The position numbers and the translations under genes were made by a program. From positions 1-9,172 of the forward strand of contig JALXCO010000015.1 in assembly GCA_026990885.1 (NCBI GenBank): a stretch of DNA of 9,172 nucleotides. The letters are read 5' to 3'. A model generated the notes under the pieces. That model was not told where the DNA came from. It saw nothing but the letters and a program-made list of their open reading frames with translations, and did no database searches. Below are positions 6,390 through 9,172 of the stretch, in pieces (the stretch's first letter is position 1; each line of letters opens with the position of its first letter). Source of the stretch: Desulfurococcales archaeon (lineage in GTDB: Archaea > Thermoproteota > Thermoprotei_A > Sulfolobales > AG1).

Positions 6390-6959
6390 CTATATCTGGT
6401 AAATATATTTTGGAGAAACCTTCCTGCTCTCTGTATATCCACACCTGGTGCATACAAGTCTATCTTTCTTCTTAGCTAGATGATTTGTGCATCTAGGACA
6501 GAACGACAGCACAACACCTGCTGAGGCGTGTTTTAGAGATAATATAAATGGGTTGCTTTTAGAGATCACCTTAGCATACACTATATCTCCAAACCTTAGC
6601 ACCGAATATAGAGACCTAATATCTCTACCCAATCCGGACTGCGATATGTGGATAGCTCCTGCATATTGGTTCCCAGACACATAGTTATCGAGCCTGGAGC
6701 CGATGATCCTGAGCAGAGCTATATCCTCTCTAACGCTGGTAACTATAGCATACACCATGGAACCCAGCTGTGGATAATACAGCTTCTTGAACGCATCAAC
6801 CCTTATGACTCTTCTTGCAGCATCGATCCTGACTCTACCGATCGCTGTCGAAATCAGATAGCCATTACTTTCTACAACATTATCTCCCGGGAAAAACTCC
6901 TCAGCAACCCCGAGTATTGTTCCAGGCAACACTATATCGTTGCTCTTTTGCTTGCTCAT
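6390..6959 (-). CDS. csl4: Exosome complex RNA-binding subunit Csl4
   Basis: Cap subunit of the archaeal RNA exosome, which sits on the Rrp41-Rrp42 ring and helps deliver RNA and recruit DnaG for 3'-to-5' degradation or tailing. The 189-residue product has the three expected parts: an N-terminal beta domain (about 8-55, beginning VLPGTILGVAEEF), an S1 RNA-binding domain (about 62-145, with GSMVYAIVTSV, GAIHISQSG and FGDIVYAKVIS), and a zinc ribbon with CPRC (154-157) and CTRC (170-173) separated by 12 residues. I choose the ATG at 6959, because GGTGG lies five bases upstream; a GTG three codons earlier would swallow that site. It is the first gene of an operon with the DUF2067-like gene and is divergent from rpoL. 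AT-rich sequence around 7005-7020 is the likely promoter, without a clear consensus box. Confidence 0.93.
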   Translation of the reverse strand: MSKQKSNDIVLPGTILGVAEEFFPGDNVVESNGYLISTAIGRVRIDAARRVIRVDAFKKLYYPQLGSMVYAIVTSVREDIALLRIIGSRLDNYVSGNQYAGAIHISQSGLGRDIRSLYSVLRFGDIVYAKVISKSNPFILSLKHASAGVVLSFCPRCTNHLAKKKDRLVCTRCGYTESRKVSPKYIYQI

Positions 6960-7049
6960 CACTACCACCCACGCACCATGAATTTACCTTAGTGATTTTT
7001 TCTAGTATTATTGCTTTAATCAACCATCAGTTTTTATGGGTATCCACAA

Positions 7050-7057
7050 TTTAAATA
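7050..7057 (+). promoter_or_regulatory. TATA box of rpoL
   Basis: TTTAAATA lies about 38 bases upstream of the rpoL ATG. A start about 25 bases below it, near 7079, would leave a leader of about 12 bases. A second TATA-like run at 7071-7076 is too close to the ATG to be the main box. Confidence 0.45.
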
Positions 7058-7091
7058 AGCTATCATATCCTATATAACTAGGTTATGGTAG

Positions 7092-7400
7092 ATGGATTCA
7101 GAGATATATGAGGTCCTCCCGAAGCTGGCTATCGAGAAACTCACCGATAAAGAAATAATCTTCACTCTAACCGGTGATCAACATGGGCTACCGAACCTCA
7201 TAGCGAAGATGGCGATAAAAAAGCCTTATGTTTCTTATGCGGCTTACGTGATAGATCACCCATTGATCTCGAAGCCAAAGGTGATTATAGTCACCAACGG
7301 AGAGAAAAAGCCCCTTGAAGTTCTAAAAGAGATACTTATAGAAGCAAAAGAAACCGTGGAGCAATTTAGAAATGTAGTGCTGAATAAAGTTAAGGATTAG
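7092..7400 (+). CDS. rpoL: DNA-directed RNA polymerase subunit L
   Basis: The archaeal counterpart of eukaryotic Rpb11, which pairs with subunit D to form the assembly platform of RNA polymerase (the role of the bacterial alpha dimer). The 102 residues fit the family size. The landmark pattern is present: a strand (EKLTDKEIIFTL), then GDQHGLPNLIAKMA in place of the common GEDHTLGNLL, then YVSYAAYVIDHPL, then KVIIVTNGEKKPLEVL and a long C-terminal helix. The replacement of T and G in DHTLGN by HGLPN is a modest departure, but the fold elements are complete. The ATG at 7092 has only weak GGT-type sequence upstream. Rpb11-like and csl4 genes are near neighbours in crenarchaea as I recall; here they are divergent across 132 bases, so transcription and RNA decay genes may share regulatory DNA. 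Confidence 0.9.
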   Translation: MDSEIYEVLPKLAIEKLTDKEIIFTLTGDQHGLPNLIAKMAIKKPYVSYAAYVIDHPLISKPKVIIVTNGEKKPLEVLKEILIEAKETVEQFRNVVLNKVKD

Positions 7401-7444
7401 GCACTTTTGTTTCCGAAAACCCCCTCAGGAAACCGGGAAGATTC

Positions 7445-7481
7445 TATAGTAATACTATATGTAATACCGAATCCATACCGA
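7445..7481. repeat. Small palindrome plus 11-base-spaced direct repeats after rpoL
   Basis: TATAGTA (7445-7451) and TACTATA (7453-7459) form a perfect inverted repeat around a single A. Right after it, ATACCGA occurs twice (7464-7470 and 7475-7481), with starts 11 bases apart, about one helical turn. The palindrome could be a TATA-like or protein-binding site, and the direct repeats could be two binding sites on the same DNA face. They lie upstream of the promoter for the gene at 7551. Confidence 0.35.
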
Positions 7482-7496
7482 TTGAAAGCCATATGG

Positions 7497-7524
7497 GCTG
7501 GGTATTATATAATATATACCCAGC
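7497..7524. promoter_or_regulatory. TATA region bracketed by a 9-base inverted repeat
   Basis: GCTGGGTAT (7497-7505) and ATACCCAGC (7516-7524) are perfect inverted arms around ten A/T bases. The AT-rich centre is the best TATA box for the gene at 7551, about 40 bases upstream of its ATG, predicting a leader of about 14 bases. Arms that embrace the TBP site suggest an operator that would block TBP/TFB binding. An RNA hairpin at the end of the rpoL message is the other reading. Confidence 0.5.
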
Positions 7525-7550
7525 TCCAACAACAATTGGGAAAGATTTAG

Positions 7551-8249
7551 ATGCCATCATCTAACACCAATGTCAACATTCAGGCTCTATTATCGGATTT
7601 TTTATATAAATACGGGGAGAGAGGGAAGACCGTTCTTGAAGCCTCTATTAGAGCTTCCCAGAAGATATCCAGAAGATCATTAACTCCCACACCAGGAGAC
7701 TTTGACTACAGATCCCTGGTAGAAGAACTAGGCCTAATGGGGTACAGCTATAATCCATCACCACTGCTTAGAATATTGGAGAAAGAATATGGGTTGATAA
7801 AGACAACTCTACATACATCAAACCAGAGATGGTTTGAATTTGTCGATAAGGAGGCTATTGAATCGTTTATAGATAGCATTAAAGGTGTAGACGATGAGGA
7901 TCCCGAACAGGTAATGGTGAGGCTTCAGCTTGCTTCACTACAGATAGATAAGGTTAAGGAGCAGTTGAGCAAGCTACTAGAGAAAAAGAGGTGGAGCGAC
8001 AGCGACTATAGGAGGCTATATAGGATAAGCTTTGTTATTATGCCTAAGCTGCTTAAGATATATAGGAAGCTTCAGGAAGATCCTGAGGTTTGGGGAGACA
8101 CAATCTCTGAAATAGAACAGGTATTCAAGATATCTAACAAGGTATATAAGATAGCGATGGGGGCGCAAGGCGGCATAGATAGAAAAAAGAAGGCTATAAA
8201 TGACAGCGGTATAGATCTTGAGGACAACGAGTTTCTGAAGCTTGATTAG
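7551..8249 (+). CDS. Unrecognised protein with winged-helix-like and helical regions
   Basis: I do not recognise this 232-residue protein. From its pattern, residues 10-42 form a helix with basic residues, and 52-100 look like a winged helix: DYRSLVEELGLMGYSYNPSPLLRILEKEYGLIK gives helices around a turn, and TTLHTSNQRWFEFVD could be the wing. Residues 118-145 (QVMVRLQLASLQIDKVKEQLSKLLEKK) are a likely amphipathic coiled-coil helix, followed by more helices to about 205 and a charged, probably disordered tail. There are no cysteines, no membrane segment and no catalytic motif. The ATG at 7551 lacks a ribosome site, consistent with a short-leader transcript. It stands alone downstream of rpoL under its own promoter. 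A DNA-binding regulator or chromatin/replication accessory protein is possible, and an inverted repeat in its own promoter would fit autoregulation, but this is inference. Confidence 0.8.
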   Translation: MPSSNTNVNIQALLSDFLYKYGERGKTVLEASIRASQKISRRSLTPTPGDFDYRSLVEELGLMGYSYNPSPLLRILEKEYGLIKTTLHTSNQRWFEFVDKEAIESFIDSIKGVDDEDPEQVMVRLQLASLQIDKVKEQLSKLLEKKRWSDSDYRRLYRISFVIMPKLLKIYRKLQEDPEVWGDTISEIEQVFKISNKVYKIAMGAQGGIDRKKKAINDSGIDLEDNEFLKLD

Positions 8250-8282
8250 AGATTATTAATGATGTAGAGGGATGAGCCTGTG

Positions 8283-8316
8283 TTCTATATTTTTGTTTTA
8301 TTATTTGTATTGTTTA
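8283..8316 (+). terminator. T-rich terminator after the winged-helix-like gene
   Basis: The plus strand in the 67-base convergent gap has several T runs (ATATTTTTG, GTTTTATTATTTG, TATTGTTTAC) starting about 33 bases after the stop at 8249, the form of an archaeal intrinsic terminator. The minus strand has no T run here, so the convergent methylthiotransferase gene must end differently or further on. Confidence 0.45.
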
Positions 8317-9172
8317 CTACGCTGTTCTATATCCTCTTAAATCAAAGAAGGTAGCTTCATCGATCTCTACATATAGCCACTTACCGAGATCGTTCTCTAG
8401 AGCATCCCTCACGACAACAGGTCTATAATCCACCAGCCTACCCACATATGTATGTCTCCTGAAGCCTCTTTCAGTCATAAGAACCTTGGCCCTCCTACCT
8501 ATGAAAGAGCTATTTATCTCATACCCTATGATCTCTTGAAGGAGCTCGGCTACTTTACTTCTGAGTTTTTTAATGTGCTCCTTGACCTGAGGCATTCTCG
8601 AGGCCTCAGTGAATGGCCTCATGGAGTACTGGGCTATATGAACCCTATCGAATCTTATTCTAGCCATCATATCGAGCGTGTTGAGGAAGGCGTGGTGGTC
8701 CTCGCCGGGGTGACCGACTATTATATCTGTCGCTATAGTTATGTCGGGCACCTTCCTCCTGAACTCAAGTATATACTGCTCGAACTCCTCGACTGTGTAT
8801 CCTCTCTTCATGATCTTCAGAACCCTGTTGTCGCCGCTTTGAACAGGTATATGGAGGAATTTATATAGTTTAGGATGCCTATATACCTCTATTAGATCGT
8901 CAATGATCTTATCAAGCCACTGAGGATTCATCATACCCACCCTAACCATGAAATCACCCTCAATCTCTAGAACCCTATTTAGAAGGTCTGGAAGCATGAA
9001 TCTGTATCCATGATCATTGAGGTCGAAACCATAAACAGCTGAATCCTGTGAGGTTAGCTCTATCTCCTTAAATCCTCTGGAAACCAGATCCTTCACGGTC
9101 TCAACAATTACCCTGGGATGATAGCTCCTCAATGTGCTCCTCGAGATCTTGGTTATACAGAAGCTGCAATCA
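8317..9172 (-). CDS. tRNA t6A37 methylthiotransferase, archaeal MtaB/CDKAL1 type (N-terminus beyond right edge)
   Basis: A radical SAM enzyme of the MiaB superfamily that adds a methylthio group to t6A at position 37 of tRNAs reading ANN codons, giving ms2t6A. About 284 residues are visible. The right edge cuts within the radical SAM CxxxCxxC motif: the last two cysteines are seen as DCSFC (codons 9166-9168 and 9157-9159), followed by ITKISRSTLRSYHPR, close to the family's CITKxxRGxLRSY. Then come IELTSQDSAVYGFD, RVGMMNPQW, FLHIPVQSGDNRVLKIMKRGYT and IVGHPGEDHHAF. The last 60 or so residues form a TRAM domain (FIGRRAKVLMTERG to LYVEIDEATFFDL). The UPF0004 domain with the second iron-sulfur cluster must lie to the right. 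A TTG at 9132 could be mistaken for the start, but the conserved motif upstream rules it out. It converges on the unrecognised gene at 7551. Confidence 0.92.
   Translation of the reverse strand, partial: DCSFCITKISRSTLRSYHPRVIVETVKDLVSRGFKEIELTSQDSAVYGFDLNDHGYRFMLPDLLNRVLEIEGDFMVRVGMMNPQWLDKIIDDLIEVYRHPKLYKFLHIPVQSGDNRVLKIMKRGYTVEEFEQYILEFRRKVPDITIATDIIVGHPGEDHHAFLNTLDMMARIRFDRVHIAQYSMRPFTEASRMPQVKEHIKKLRSKVAELLQEIIGYEINSSFIGRRAKVLMTERGFRRHTYVGRLVDYRPVVVRDALENDLGKWLYVEIDEATFFDLRGYRTA

Noticed and set aside
6379..6453. N-terminal extension of the DUF2067-like gene beginning at an ATG inside csl4
   Set aside because: The added residues are csl4 coding sequence read in another frame; the GTG at 6378 sits beside a ribosome-site-like run just after the csl4 stop.
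7495..7526. Hairpin as a bacterial-style terminator of rpoL
   Set aside because: It lies about 95 bases past the rpoL stop with no T run after it, archaea do not generally use hairpin terminators, and its AT-rich centre suits a TATA box for the next gene better.
8250..8282. Possible C/D-box small RNA (AATGATG followed by GATGAG)
   Set aside because: The C-box match is imperfect, no D box (CTGA) is correctly spaced, and the stretch is too short before the T-rich terminator.
9130..9132. TTG as start of the methylthiotransferase
   Set aside because: The conserved CxxC...ITKxxR...LRSY motif continues upstream in the same frame to the window edge, so the gene is partial there and does not start at this codon.

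Overview
The window looks like a piece of a hyperthermophilic archaeal chromosome, most likely a crenarchaeon (Thermoproteota, Desulfurococcales-like). The basis is archaeal-type information genes (RNA polymerase subunit L, exosome subunit Csl4, an archaeal/eukaryal-type tRNA methylthiotransferase), a WtpA-like oxyanion-binding protein, heavy use of AGG/AGA and ATA codons, GTG starts, and short intergenic regions carrying TATA-like boxes rather than bacterial -35/-10 elements. The genus cannot be fixed from sequence alone.

Layout. 1-1071 (minus strand): a cytidine deaminase gene followed by an Old Yellow Enzyme-type NADH:flavin oxidoreductase that runs off the left edge. 1072-1139: a compact divergent promoter region with a palindromic TATA box and an inverted repeat. 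1140-3919 (plus): a tldD-tldE (pmbA) pair with an ATGA overlap. 3943-5667: a divergent pair made of a degenerate ABC ATPase (minus) and a membrane-anchored WtpA-like solute-binding protein (plus), separated by an intergenic region full of ATTTATC/GATAAAT repeats. 5767-6959 (minus): csl4 followed by a small conserved-looking archaeal protein that resembles DUF2067. 7092-7400 (plus): rpoL, divergent from csl4. 7401-7550: a repeat-rich promoter region. 7551-8249 (plus): an unrecognised protein with a winged-helix-like region and a helical region. 8317-9172 (minus): the radical SAM and TRAM parts of a tRNA t6A37 methylthiotransferase whose N-terminus lies beyond the right edge. No gap longer than 300 bases lacks a gene. 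I see no tRNA, rRNA, CRISPR array or mobile element.

How the genes fit together. The right half is mostly gene-expression machinery: transcription (RpoL), RNA decay (Csl4 and its partner gene) and tRNA modification. The left half is metabolism and proteolysis: pyrimidine salvage, a flavin reductase, and the TldD/TldE peptidase. The most unusual part is the middle. The ABC ATPase has an intact Walker A and Walker B but no histidine at all, no Q-loop glutamine and a variant signature. The adjacent binding protein has the WtpA/ModA fold signature, but residues I believe coordinate tungstate or molybdate are substituted. No permease gene is present. Together with the repeat cluster between them, this may be a coregulated, diverged oxyanion-uptake or sensing pair. 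That is a hypothesis, not a demonstrated system.
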